Part shown: in pieces, positions 35,577 through 44,161 of the stretch | Position numbering within the stretch: position 1 is the first letter of the stretch | How the letters are laid out: each line of letters begins with the position of its first letter | Assembly (NCBI RefSeq): GCF_016894445.1 | Contig: NZ_CP056775.1 | Coordinates: 1,552,001 to 1,616,000 of the forward strand | Origin: Dyadobacter sandarakinus | GTDB taxonomy: Bacteria > Bacteroidota > Bacteroidia > Cytophagales > Spirosomataceae | Length of the DNA: 64,000 nt | Reading direction: 5' to 3' | Position numbers and translations under genes: made by a program | The notes under the pieces: model-generated | Databases searched by the model: none | Seen by the model: the letters and a program-made list of their open reading frames with translations, nothing else | What the model was told of the DNA's origin: nothing

Positions 35577-36800
35577 TTACGGATTGTTCAGGAATAATTC
35601 TTTGCAGTTGATGATGGCCAGCGAAAAGATGACGAGCAGTCCAAGCCCTGCTACTACTTTCACAAGCGGACTGTTGACCTTGTCGCCCATGATCTCCCGG
35701 TCGTTGCCCACCATATACAGGGCCGTACCGATAAAGGGTACAATGAAAATGGTCACGCTTTGTGCAAAAACGATGAGTTCGAGCGGGAGTTTGCCAAACC
35801 GGATCGCGATGGAAGCGCCGATGATCATGACCAGTGCCACCAGGTAGCGCACCGACCGGGAGCTGAAATTACTGCCCAGCCCCAGCGCGTCGCCCAGCAG
35901 GGTACCACCTACCGAAGCGTTGCCGATTAATGAGGAAAATGCAGCTCCGAATAGCCCGACGAGGAAGAGCGTGGATGCATTGTTTCCGAAAATAGGTTCG
36001 AGTGCCTTGGCCATATCCGTGGCAGAATTAACCGCTATGCCTTTGGGATTGAGGATCGCCGCAGCACAAATGATCACGATACTGCACATTCCGCCAAGTA
36101 ATATGATCCCTGTGGTGCTGTCGTTTTTGGCCTCGCGCAAAGCCGGGTTAATGCGGATGCGTTCCTGGATCAGGTACGACTGGTACAATGCACCCACAAT
36201 GGAAAAGCAGGATGCGATAAATGCGATGATCAGCCCCTGCGAACCTTCGGGGATGGTGGGTGTGGTGAAACCGCTGACGATTTTACCCGCATCAGGTTCA
36301 GCCCAGAAAAAGGTGGTGACAAATGAAAAAAGCTTTACAAAAATGAGCAGGATCATGGTACGCTCCAGTACCGAGTAGAAACTCCTGAAAAACAACAGGC
36401 TGATCCCGAATGCATTGAAAAACAAAATCCAGGGAACAGGAGAAGTATGGTACAACTCGCCTACCGCAATCCCAACCCCGATCGAGTTGCCCGCCTGAAA
36501 CGAGGTAGTCACCAGAAAAACACCAATCCCCATGAGCACCGAGGCCGGCTTCCCCCATTTCTGCCTGACCGACGCCAGCAGCGACTGGTGTGTAGCCACT
36601 CCGATGCGCGTGGACATGCCTGTAAAAACGGCCATGAACAAAATCGCTACGATCACGACCCACAGCAGTGAGTAACCGTACACCGCCCCGAGCTTGGAAG
36701 TAATCGTCAGCTTGCTCGGGCCAAAAACAAGGGCAGCGGTAATCATGCCGGGTCCGAGCGATTTGAGCCACCGGAGCGTTTTATCTTTCAGGTTTGCCAA
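35577..36800 (-). CDS. Nramp-family transporter without the metal-binding motifs
   Basis: 407 residues with about 11 membrane helices. The overall Nramp layout is clear (LKSLGPGMITAALVFGPS, QAGNSIGVGIAVGEL, GNASVGGTLLGDALGLG). The helix-1 motif DPGN is replaced (F-G-P-S-K), and the helix-6 MPH motif is replaced by L-Y-Q-S-Y. Both are the residues that coordinate Mn2+/Fe2+ in true Nramp proteins, so a metal substrate is unlikely. Being in an operon with an aldolase and an epimerase-like protein under a LacI regulator, it probably imports an organic compound (inference). First gene of the operon. Confidence 0.85.
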   Translation of the reverse strand: MANLKDKTLRWLKSLGPGMITAALVFGPSKLTITSKLGAVYGYSLLWVVIVAILFMAVFTGMSTRIGVATHQSLLASVRQKWGKPASVLMGIGVFLVTTSFQAGNSIGVGIAVGELYHTSPVPWILFFNAFGISLLFFRSFYSVLERTMILLIFVKLFSFVTTFFWAEPDAGKIVSGFTTPTIPEGSQGLIIAFIASCFSIVGALYQSYLIQERIRINPALREAKNDSTTGIILLGGMCSIVIICAAAILNPKGIAVNSATDMAKALEPIFGNNASTLFLVGLFGAAFSSLIGNASVGGTLLGDALGLGSNFSSRSVRYLVALVMIIGASIAIRFGKLPLELIVFAQSVTIFIVPFIGTALYMVGNDREIMGDKVNSPLVKVVAGLGLLVIFSLAIINCKELFLNNP

Positions 36801-36849
36801 TGTAAAAAAGGGGTTTAGGAAACGAATGCCTGTGACTTGATGTGAGTAC

Positions 36850-36863
36850 CGGGCACGTGCCCG
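36850..36863. promoter_or_regulatory. Perfect 14-bp palindrome, likely LacI operator
   Basis: CGGGCACGTGCCCG is its own reverse complement. It lies 49 bp upstream of the Nramp-like ATG. On the minus strand it follows a near -7 element TACATTTA, so a bound repressor would block initiation. The LacI-family gene lies directly upstream (stop at 36986). Confidence 0.55.
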
Positions 36864-36985
36864 TAAATGTAGAAAGAAAATTTAAATTCTTCTGAATTGA
36901 GGATCAGATATGTAAAGTTTTGTGAAAATAATTTCAGGAAAGATGCTGTTTGCCAAAAAGGAATTCTTACAGCAGGCAGGCTGCG

Positions 36986-38044
36986 TTAGTTCTGGTAAAA
37001 CTCGTAGTTTTCCTTGGTTACAATGTCGATGGGCATGTAATTCAGCTTGGTCACTGACGAGTTGACTATCAATCTCTGGTAGAGTGCCATGATGCCCCGG
37101 TAACCCTGGTCTTCGGGCCGGTGGCAAATCAGAAAGTCGATGACATTACTTTCCAGGTAACCCACATTTTCCTTTACAAAATCATAGCCGATGAGGGATA
37201 CATCGGTACGGTGGCTGTTTTTCAGAAATGAAGCCACGGTATGAACACGGGAGTTGGTGACGAATGCAGCGCCGATGTCCTTATTGAGGTGGAAAACGTA
37301 GGTAAGGTGCCTGGCCACAGACTGGTAATCGGTTTCGCGGATATCGATGCGGACAATCTCATTCGGCTGATCGTGATCTTTAAAGTACGAGCGGAAACCG
37401 TCCTCGATTTCCTGGTAGTTGTAGTTATCGATTTCCTTGCTGATGTTGATGATCAGTACCTTCTTTTCCGCATTGAGCCGGTAGGTCAGCAGCTTGGCAC
37501 CTACGTAGCCGCTTTTGTATAAATGCGGTCCGATGTAGGTAAGGTTGTGGACGCCCGGCACGTCCGAATCGATGAAGGCAAAAGGGATTTTGCGCTTGTG
37601 ACAAAGCTCGGCAAACTTCTTGGTCTCTTCAATGAACGACGGAGCGAGCAATATGCCCTGTACTTCCTGGTCCAGGATTTCCTGCACCTTTCCGGCAAAA
37701 CTGTCCTTGTCGTTCAGATCAAAAAAATGCACCCGCGTCTGTACCCCGTATTGTTTCAGCTCAGCCTCTGCACGCCGCACGCCATTGAGGGGTGCCTCCC
37801 AGAAATTCGTTTCTTCGGACACGGCCGGAATCAGGATTGCGAGATTGATGACCTTTCGGGATGCGAGGCGGCTGGCGAGGATATTGGGTTGGTAATCAAG
37901 CTCTTTGATGATCTCGTTGATCCGCTGCTTTGTTTTTTCCGACACGCCGGTACGGTTGTGCAATACCCGGTCCACGGTGGCAGTAGAAACATTTGCTCTT
38001 CTTGCAATTTCCTTTACTCCGTAAGAAGCATTTTCTTTTTCCAT
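36986..38044 (-). CDS. LacI-family transcriptional regulator
   Basis: 352 residues from the ATG at 38042-38044 (MEKENASYGV); the frame opens at 38161 but the added residues have no HTH character. N-terminal HTH YGVKEIARRANVSTATVDRVLHNRTGVS, then a periplasmic-binding-protein-like sensor domain (LAILIPAVSEETNFWEAPLNGVRRAE, LIGYDFVKENVGYLE). It most likely controls the downstream Nramp-like/epimerase-like/aldolase genes through the palindrome at 36850-36863. The effector is unknown; the binding region has the substitutions of a sugar- or sugar-acid-type sensor. Confidence 0.93.
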   Translation of the reverse strand: MEKENASYGVKEIARRANVSTATVDRVLHNRTGVSEKTKQRINEIIKELDYQPNILASRLASRKVINLAILIPAVSEETNFWEAPLNGVRRAEAELKQYGVQTRVHFFDLNDKDSFAGKVQEILDQEVQGILLAPSFIEETKKFAELCHKRKIPFAFIDSDVPGVHNLTYIGPHLYKSGYVGAKLLTYRLNAEKKVLIINISKEIDNYNYQEIEDGFRSYFKDHDQPNEIVRIDIRETDYQSVARHLTYVFHLNKDIGAAFVTNSRVHTVASFLKNSHRTDVSLIGYDFVKENVGYLESNVIDFLICHRPEDQGYRGIMALYQRLIVNSSVTKLNYMPIDIVTKENYEFYQN

Positions 38045-38176
38045 CCGGGATGCCTGGGTTTTTGTGTCATTCAGGAAAGGTAAAGATAGTAGCTCTTTAT
38101 TTATACCTGCAAAAAATCGCCTGTCGGACAGGCCTGCTGAGTACCGCCCCGGTGCAGCCAAGGGTGGCTCAGGGGT

Positions 38177-38782
38177 TTAATAAATGGTTCTGAAAGTCAG
38201 GTTAATGCGCCTGCCGCTATCCGATTTGCTCTTGGGAATGCGGTGTTCCCACTTGTGCTGCAAATCACCTTTCATGATCAGCAGTGAGCCGCTTTCCAGC
38301 CGCAAGGCATACCGGGCGGCATGGTCATCCCTGCTCCTGAACTCAAACTGGCGCGCCTGCCCGAGGCTGAGCGAGGCAATGTTCGGATTTTGTCCGAGTT
38401 CCTTTTCATTGTCGCCGTGCCAGGCCACGGAGTCGTTCCCGTCTCGGTAGTAGTTGAGCAGCACGCTGTTGAAAGTCAGCGATGTACGCGCTTCTATTTT
38501 TTCCTTCAATGCAAAAAGTTCAGGTGTCCACGGAAGCGGATCAAACCTTGAACCAGAAAATGCGTAGGACTTGCCACTGTCGCCGTACCAGGCCGTGAGC
38601 CTGGGCGTCAGCAGCTCTTTTCCATACATCATAATGCGCTTCTGCATCCAGGGCACGGTCGCAGCAAGGTGTTCCAGTAATACAGTGCTTTCATTCCCTG
38701 GCAGGAAGTCAGGATAAAATTCGAGCAGGTTTTCAGGGAAACGGAGGCTTTCGGACGGATTAAAAAGATGGAGCTGCTGCAT
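38177..38782 (-). CDS. AlkB-like 2-oxoglutarate/Fe(II) dioxygenase
   Basis: 201 residues. Fe(II) ligands H-x-D in WHGDNE and the distal His in HKWEHRIPK; the 2-oxoglutarate-binding Arg pair in RRINLTFR. LTAWYGDSGKSY and LNYYRDGNDSVAWHGDNE are typical of AlkB-like repair enzymes, which remove alkyl groups from DNA or RNA bases. Stands alone on the minus strand. Confidence 0.93.
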   Translation of the reverse strand: MQQLHLFNPSESLRFPENLLEFYPDFLPGNESTVLLEHLAATVPWMQKRIMMYGKELLTPRLTAWYGDSGKSYAFSGSRFDPLPWTPELFALKEKIEARTSLTFNSVLLNYYRDGNDSVAWHGDNEKELGQNPNIASLSLGQARQFEFRSRDDHAARYALRLESGSLLIMKGDLQHKWEHRIPKSKSDSGRRINLTFRTIY

Positions 38783-38947
38783 ATTACCTGATCATTTTCT
38801 TTTTTACTTAACAAAAAACAATGCAGGATCGGTCGGTGACGGTGTACTTTCTGCCGGCCTCCGGCATGCTCGGCAGGAACAAGGGCGTGCAGGCTTGAAA
38901 GGTACCTTGTAGTATAATGGTAAAACAGCCTGTATAGTACCTTTTCA

Positions 38948-39889
38948 TTGGAAACATTCAACACTGCATACATGTATCCTACGGAACCAAGCTGCCATAC
39001 CGACCTGAGCCGCCGCCGCTTCACAGCCGGACTGATCCGCTCGGCACTGACCATATCAGCAACAGGCACCAGCCTGTTTTTACCCGCAAACAGCACGAAC
39101 AACAAGACCTACACGGTACAGGACATCATTGATCTGATCCTGAAAGAAGGAAAGCTGAGCAAAATTCCGGATACGGTGGATACGATCAAGGCGGGAAGCG
39201 GCAGCCAGCAGATAACCAGCATTGTAACGACGATGTTTGCCACTGCCGAAGTGATCAGGAAAGCTGCGGAGCTGGGAGCCAATTTTATTATCGCCCATGA
39301 ACCGACTTTTTACAACCATAAGGATGCCACCGACTGGGTTGCGGCAAACCGCATCGTGAGCCAGAAGCAGGAGCTGCTCAAAAAACATAACATGGCCATA
39401 TGGCGTTTTCATGATTATTGTCACTCCATCAGGCCCGACGTGATCAGCTACGGCGTGGTCCGGAAAACCGGGTGGGTACCTTATTACCAAAACAAACCCA
39501 TGATGACAATCCCGTCGGTTTCGCTCGGGGCGATGGTCGCGCATTTGAAGCAATCACTTGGTATTGAACACCTCCGCGTCATTGGCAACCCTGAGCAGCT
39601 TTGCACGCGTGTTGCGCTGCTGCCGGGTGCGTCCGGCGGACAGGGGCACGTGCGCCTGTCGGAAGCCGAGCAGCCCGATGTGCTGATCGTAGGTGAAGCA
39701 CCTGAATGGGAATCGCCCGAGTATTTCAGGGATGCAGGGCTGATGGGCAACAAAACAGCACTTATCGTGCTCGGACATGCTGCCAGCGAGGAGCCGGGCA
39801 TGGAGTACTTCGTGGAATGGCTTCAACCCAAGTTGCAGAGCATTAAAATAACACACGTCGCGTCAGGCAGTCCGTTTACCTGGTACTAG
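38948..39889 (+). CDS. Nif3-like dinuclear metal-centre protein with Tat signal
   Basis: 313 residues. Begins with a twin-arginine-like signal (SRRRFTAGLIRSAL). The start could instead be the ATG at 38972 (MYPTEPS), 8 residues later; the signal is kept either way. Nif3/YbgI-type motifs: AHEPTFYNHKD and the C-terminal LGHAASEEPGMEYF with the conserved His and Glu ligands. Family function is uncertain (GTP cyclohydrolase I type 2 name is historical). A Tat-exported form is unusual because most Nif3 proteins are cytoplasmic. Confidence 0.9.
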   Translation: METFNTAYMYPTEPSCHTDLSRRRFTAGLIRSALTISATGTSLFLPANSTNNKTYTVQDIIDLILKEGKLSKIPDTVDTIKAGSGSQQITSIVTTMFATAEVIRKAAELGANFIIAHEPTFYNHKDATDWVAANRIVSQKQELLKKHNMAIWRFHDYCHSIRPDVISYGVVRKTGWVPYYQNKPMMTIPSVSLGAMVAHLKQSLGIEHLRVIGNPEQLCTRVALLPGASGGQGHVRLSEAEQPDVLIVGEAPEWESPEYFRDAGLMGNKTALIVLGHAASEEPGMEYFVEWLQPKLQSIKITHVASGSPFTWY

Positions 39890-39912
39890 GCACTGAAAGA
39901 CATTTTTTCCAG

Positions 39913-39955
39913 CCACAGCTGTACCCGGTTCGAAGGCGGCCGGGTATAGCTGTGG
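39913..39955. repeat. 16-bp inverted repeat between convergent genes
   Basis: CCACAGCTGTACCCGG (39913-39928) pairs with CCGGGTATAGCTGTGG (39940-39955) around an 11-base loop, with a single G-T mismatch. Neither strand has a T-run after it. It may act as a terminator of both genes or as RNA stabiliser. Confidence 0.7.
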
Positions 39956-39967
39956 TTAACCGAGCAG

Positions 39968-42691
39968 CTACTTTTGCTTTTCGAAATACATATAGTCGAC
40001 GTGGAAGAGCGGCCCGGTTTTCTTTTCGTTTTTGAAAACAAAAAACAAGTCAGACATACCCCGGGCACCGGAAAGCGGCACGCGCAGGTCTTTCCAGTCG
40101 CGTACCGGATCGGCTGCCTGGCCCCCCGCGATCTCGACTGAGCCGATGAGTGTTCCCGTTTTTGTGCCCCGCCTGATCTCGATCCGCCCGCCAGCGCCTT
40201 GCTCCTGCACCCGAAAATGGATGGCGGCAACACCAGTGAGATCAATATGATTGAAGCGGACGAATTTGCCGAAGGTGATATTGGCGATGTAGGAAATAAA
40301 ACCCGTGTTTTTGGTGGCGATGACCACGCCTGCATTCCCCTCGTCATAATCTTCCATCTGAATCAGCGGATTCCGCAGCACCAGGTGGCTGCTGGTATGT
40401 ATCGGCTCAATGCCCGCGTGCCCACTGTCCGTATAGCCCGCCTGGATCATATAGGCTCCTTCGGATCCTTTACCCTCATGCCCTGTCAGCCTGACGGAGC
40501 CTGTCAGCGGGAGTTGCTCCGGCGTCCGGGCAAGCGAAAGAATGTATTCCGCAATGTCTTCGGCATCTTTTCGCGGGAGGTCGGCGTGAGGAGGCATCGG
40601 GTAAGAGCCCCAGCTTCCGCTCCCGCCCCGGATGATCTTGTCGGCCAGCCTGGCGCTCATTCCTGTGCTGTCCCTGTACCTTTCAGCAATCATCTTCAGC
40701 GCGGGACCGATGGATTTAGTTTCTACCGTATGACAGGATTTGCAGTCCAGCGACGCATAAAGCTGCTGCGCCCGCACGTACTCCATACCGGTACCACCGG
40801 TGGATGCCAGTGCCGTCGCCAGGTCCTTGCCGTAACTCAGGTAGTTGAAGCTCGCAGTGATCCGTTCCGGATTTAAAGTTTGATCCTCTTTATCATTAAT
40901 GCTGATTTTATAGTCAAATGCGGCATCGTCCCAGTAAAAGCTCCGGTTAGACTGGGAAGTGATCCGGACCTCGGGCGGCGTATTTCCTACTTTGATCTGC
41001 GTGGTGGCCGTGCCTTTGCTCCCATGCTGGTCCGCGACGCTGAGCACAACATCGTACACGCCGGGTTTTGTGAAAGTATGTTTCAATTGCTCGCCCTGAT
41101 ACGCCCGGCCGCCAATATTCCACGTATAGGTAAGCTTATCATGTTCATCAAAATCACGCGAACCTTTCGCAGACAACTGCACGGTAAGCGGCACGCCTCC
41201 CACATTCGGGCGGGCACTCATCACGGCGATCGGCCGACGGTTTCCCTCTGCATACTCTACCCGGATGATGCCTGAGTTGGTATTCCGCGCAAACCAGTTG
41301 GTCCCGTAGGCAAGCAGGTAAATGGCGCCGTCGGGTGCAATCTGCATATCGATAGGTGCGACCACGCGCAGCTCCGGCAAAAAAGGCTCCATGCGTACAT
41401 AATTGCCTTCCTTGTCCATCGTTATGGCCATAATCCACTTCCGGATCCAGTCGTAGATAAACAGCTTGCCATGGTAGTATTCCGGCAGTTTGTAAGGTGC
41501 ATTCGGGTATAGATCGCGGTAGTAAACCGGACCGGTCATCGCGCTGGCGCCGCCCTTGCCGACCTCCGGCCAGCGGCGGGACGGACCTTTTCCGTACCAG
41601 ATCCACGCCGGCTGCGCAGGAGGAAGCTCCCGTATGCCGGTGTTGTTGGGCGAGTCATTCACCGGACGTGCCGGATCTTTGCCGGGACCTTCCTTTTTGG
41701 TTGCAAAATCATAATCGGGAAAAACCTCATTCGCCCCTAAAAAATAAGGATAGCCGAAAAATCCCGGCTTACGGGCCTGGTTGATCTCTTCGTAGCTGAG
41801 CTTGCCTTCCTCGGCCTTTATTTCGGTATCAGGACCCACATCTCCCCAATACACATACCCGTTTTTGGCATCTACCGAAACCCGGAATGGATTACGCATG
41901 CCCATCGCGTACACCTCCGGCCTGCCTTGTGAGCCGTCTCTTGGAAAAAGATTTCCGTCGGGAATCGTGTAGGTGCCGTCTGACTCGGGCCTGATGCGGA
42001 GTATCTTGCCACGAAGGTCATTGCTGTTGGCGGAAGTACCCTGGTCATCGGCGAGCTCCCGGCCGGGCCGCTCATCTGTGGGATTGTGCCCTTCAATTTC
42101 TTCAGCATTGGTATTGTCGCCAACCGACAGGTACAGCAGTCCCTGAGGATCAAACGTAATGTAACCCGCAGAGTGGCAGCAGTACTGGCGCTGGGTAGGG
42201 ACTTCCAGCAGCACCTTTTCCGACGAACGAACGAGCTTCTGACCATTCAGTTCAAACCGCGCGAGGTGACTAACATTTTTGTTCCCTCCTACTCCGTAGT
42301 ACAGGTATAACCAGTGATTGTTACTGAAATCAGGGTCAGCCGCCACCCCGAGCAACCCGTCCTCAATCCCGCTGAAGACATTCAGCTGTGCAATGGTTTT
42401 GAGGGTTCGGGCTGTATTGTCGTAGTACCGCAATGCACCTTTGCGCTCGGCAACCACAACATCGTAGTTGGGAAGGATTGCCATTTGCATGGGTTCATCC
42501 AGTCCCGACGCCAGGGTGAGGTATGTAAAGCGACTGGAGTCAGGCGCATGCAGGGTATCTGCACGGAGTTCTTCGGAAGCATATTTGTCGGGCGAATTGA
42601 TAGGTACTGCATGCTTTTTAATATTGAAAAAAAAGGTAGCGCTTGCCGCTATGAAGATGGTCAGGGTTGCTGGCAGAGTAATGTGTCTCAA
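39968..42691 (-). CDS. Sugar dehydrogenase-like / PKD / cytochrome c / CBM multidomain protein
   Basis: 907 residues, exported (hydrophobic 5-22). Residues 55-480 are a six-bladed propeller of the glucose/sorbosone dehydrogenase family (PQQ-type), including a vicinal C171-C172-H173 and blocks MGMRNPFRVSVD and YVYWGDVGPD. A PKD domain follows (488-568, YTWNIGG, HTFTKPGVYDV). A class I cytochrome c has C650-K-S-C653-H654 with M699 as axial ligand. The last ~130 residues are a beta-sandwich of the CBM6 type. The order fits electron transfer from carbohydrate oxidation to the in-line haem. Such proteins are common in polysaccharide-degrading Cytophagales. Confidence 0.93.
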   Translation of the reverse strand: MRHITLPATLTIFIAASATFFFNIKKHAVPINSPDKYASEELRADTLHAPDSSRFTYLTLASGLDEPMQMAILPNYDVVVAERKGALRYYDNTARTLKTIAQLNVFSGIEDGLLGVAADPDFSNNHWLYLYYGVGGNKNVSHLARFELNGQKLVRSSEKVLLEVPTQRQYCCHSAGYITFDPQGLLYLSVGDNTNAEEIEGHNPTDERPGRELADDQGTSANSNDLRGKILRIRPESDGTYTIPDGNLFPRDGSQGRPEVYAMGMRNPFRVSVDAKNGYVYWGDVGPDTEIKAEEGKLSYEEINQARKPGFFGYPYFLGANEVFPDYDFATKKEGPGKDPARPVNDSPNNTGIRELPPAQPAWIWYGKGPSRRWPEVGKGGASAMTGPVYYRDLYPNAPYKLPEYYHGKLFIYDWIRKWIMAITMDKEGNYVRMEPFLPELRVVAPIDMQIAPDGAIYLLAYGTNWFARNTNSGIIRVEYAEGNRRPIAVMSARPNVGGVPLTVQLSAKGSRDFDEHDKLTYTWNIGGRAYQGEQLKHTFTKPGVYDVVLSVADQHGSKGTATTQIKVGNTPPEVRITSQSNRSFYWDDAAFDYKISINDKEDQTLNPERITASFNYLSYGKDLATALASTGGTGMEYVRAQQLYASLDCKSCHTVETKSIGPALKMIAERYRDSTGMSARLADKIIRGGSGSWGSYPMPPHADLPRKDAEDIAEYILSLARTPEQLPLTGSVRLTGHEGKGSEGAYMIQAGYTDSGHAGIEPIHTSSHLVLRNPLIQMEDYDEGNAGVVIATKNTGFISYIANITFGKFVRFNHIDLTGVAAIHFRVQEQGAGGRIEIRRGTKTGTLIGSVEIAGGQAADPVRDWKDLRVPLSGARGMSDLFFVFKNEKKTGPLFHVDYMYFEKQK

Positions 42692-43229
42692 AATAACTTC
42701 TGTTTATTTAAGCGAATATTTTCTATTACAGGTAAGAAATTGTTGCTGAATGTTCATGAGTAAAAAGAGGCACGAAGCGACTACTGATCAGGACTGCTAC
42801 TTTTCACATCGAACTTTGTCCGCCTCACGAGCCAATTTGTCCATTTGAGCCCTACCCTATTTTAAGGTACACTTCTTTTGATCAATTTTGAAGGTATGTT
42901 AATGCAAACTATTTCTAATAATATAACCTAAATTTTGAATTACGCAAGTATTTGAAAGAAAAAGTTAGAAGATCAGCATAGAAAGCATAGCAAAACGTAA
43001 ATCCACTGGAATTCATAAAGTAATCCCAATCCATCTATCAGACGCATAGTTCAAGTGCAACCAATGAATTAAACAACTAACTAGAAAATTGGTATCCCAA
43101 CATTAAACAACATCGGAAGCAGCTTGCGAGGTAAGCATTCATCATCTCCCCGCTGATTTCAGTTCATTAAGGATCAAGACACCAGTAGAAAGAAAGTTAC
43201 TAATTATTGTTACATAACGCCGTCCTGAT
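42692..43229. other. AT-rich gene-free stretch
   Basis: 538 bp, clearly richer in A/T than the coding DNA. I find no credible gene, RNA gene or repeat. It must hold the promoters of the divergent genes on each side, but no strong consensus match stands out. Confidence 0.5.
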
Positions 43230-43559
43230 ATGAGAAAGTCAAACATTTTTGTTCTGATTGAGCTGTCAAAGCTTACAGAAAGCCTTACCACAAACCTGTT
43301 GCAATGCAAGGAAAATCTGAAAGCGCAAGCCAGTTATTTCCAGCTGATTCCATCCAAGTACTTCTCCGGAGAACTGAACCGGGAGTGGGAAAGTATTTAT
43401 AGTATCGTGAGCCACAAAGGCCCGCGCTTCAATGAGAGAGGCCAAATCATCCGGAATGCAATCGCTAACACGATTGATCAGATGTCGTCGCAGGAGTGTT
43501 TAATGGTATCCAACCGCATCTTCTCGCTGTATGAAAAAGTGAAGAAGGAATTCTCCTGA
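43230..43559 (+). CDS. Small soluble helical protein, function unknown
   Basis: 109 residues, helical, without signal peptide or membrane segments, not recognised. Start ATG at 43230. An unusual feature is the short basic pattern EWESIYSIVSHKGPRFNERG. The next small gene follows after 66 bp in the same orientation and a strong terminator closes the pair. Confidence 0.6.
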   Translation: MRKSNIFVLIELSKLTESLTTNLLQCKENLKAQASYFQLIPSKYFSGELNREWESIYSIVSHKGPRFNERGQIIRNAIANTIDQMSSQECLMVSNRIFSLYEKVKKEFS

Positions 43560-43625
43560 TTAACCAGGTAACTGGCAGTTTATTCAACGTTAATTAGCTT
43601 TTGAAATTAAAATTAGCTCGGTAAA

Positions 43626-43847
43626 ATGAACAATGACATTTCAAACTATTTTTTCCCTGAATTTCACTACCCTTTTTCGCATTTAACAAGATTTTTGCAG
43701 GCTGGAAAGCTGTTCACCATTTTGCTTAAAGATGGAAGTATCACACACTTCCAACCTGCCAATGTACCTGATTTCAGAGACTGGCTTCTGCAGAACCAGG
43801 TTGAAGATTTAAAACACTCCTTCAGAAAGCGGCTCCGGGCCATCTAA
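43626..43847 (+). CDS. Small protein, function unknown
   Basis: 73 residues, not recognised. Contains a short amphipathic beta segment (FTILLKDGSITHFQPANVPDFRDWLLQNQ), then a basic end (KHSFRKRLRAI). The ILLKDG-x-ITHF-P phrase resembles small Cytophagales proteins of unknown role. Same strand as the preceding gene; a terminator lies 21 bp past the stop. Confidence 0.6.
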   Translation: MNNDISNYFFPEFHYPFSHLTRFLQAGKLFTILLKDGSITHFQPANVPDFRDWLLQNQVEDLKHSFRKRLRAI

Positions 43848-44161
43848 CTGTCATTAAAGTTCTTACGCAAGCCGTTCAAAATTGATTGAACGGCTTGTTT
43901 TTTTATAGGGATTTGATGATGTAAATACCTGGAAAAATCGCTCTACGTATATTGCTTATCGTGCCTTATTGTGCACGGTTTAGGAACCAAATCAGCCCAT
44001 TGAAAAAGTTGTCAAATTGGAGATTGCTTGTAAAAGACAAAGTTCCCGCAGGCATGTAAAAGCAATGCCCGGCTTCATGGCCGGGCATCGGTTAAAGGAA
44101 AATGAAAATAATTTAGCCGGAGGGTCCAATAAGTCTGACCTCCCGGCATCCGTAAGCCTGC
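43848..44161. other. Intergenic stretch with two hairpins
   Basis: No gene. It holds the plus-strand terminator at 43869-43904 and a second hairpin, ATGCCCGGC/GCCGGGCAT (44065-44073 and 44080-44088), followed on the minus strand by TGCTTTTAC and therefore a plausible terminator for the giant protein gene. Confidence 0.6.
43869..43904 (+). terminator. Rho-independent terminator after the two small genes
   Basis: AAGCCGTTCAA pairs with TTGAACGGCTT, six-base loop, followed by GTTTTTTTATA. Confidence 0.9.

Noticed and set aside
39886..40347. Minus-strand frame in another phase at the 3' end of the sugar dehydrogenase gene
   Set aside because: Overlaps a clear CBM domain in the real frame and has Ser/Arg-rich, low-complexity sequence.
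43230..43847. Toxin-antitoxin call for the two small genes
   Set aside because: No toxin or antitoxin motif can be seen; mentioned only as a possibility.
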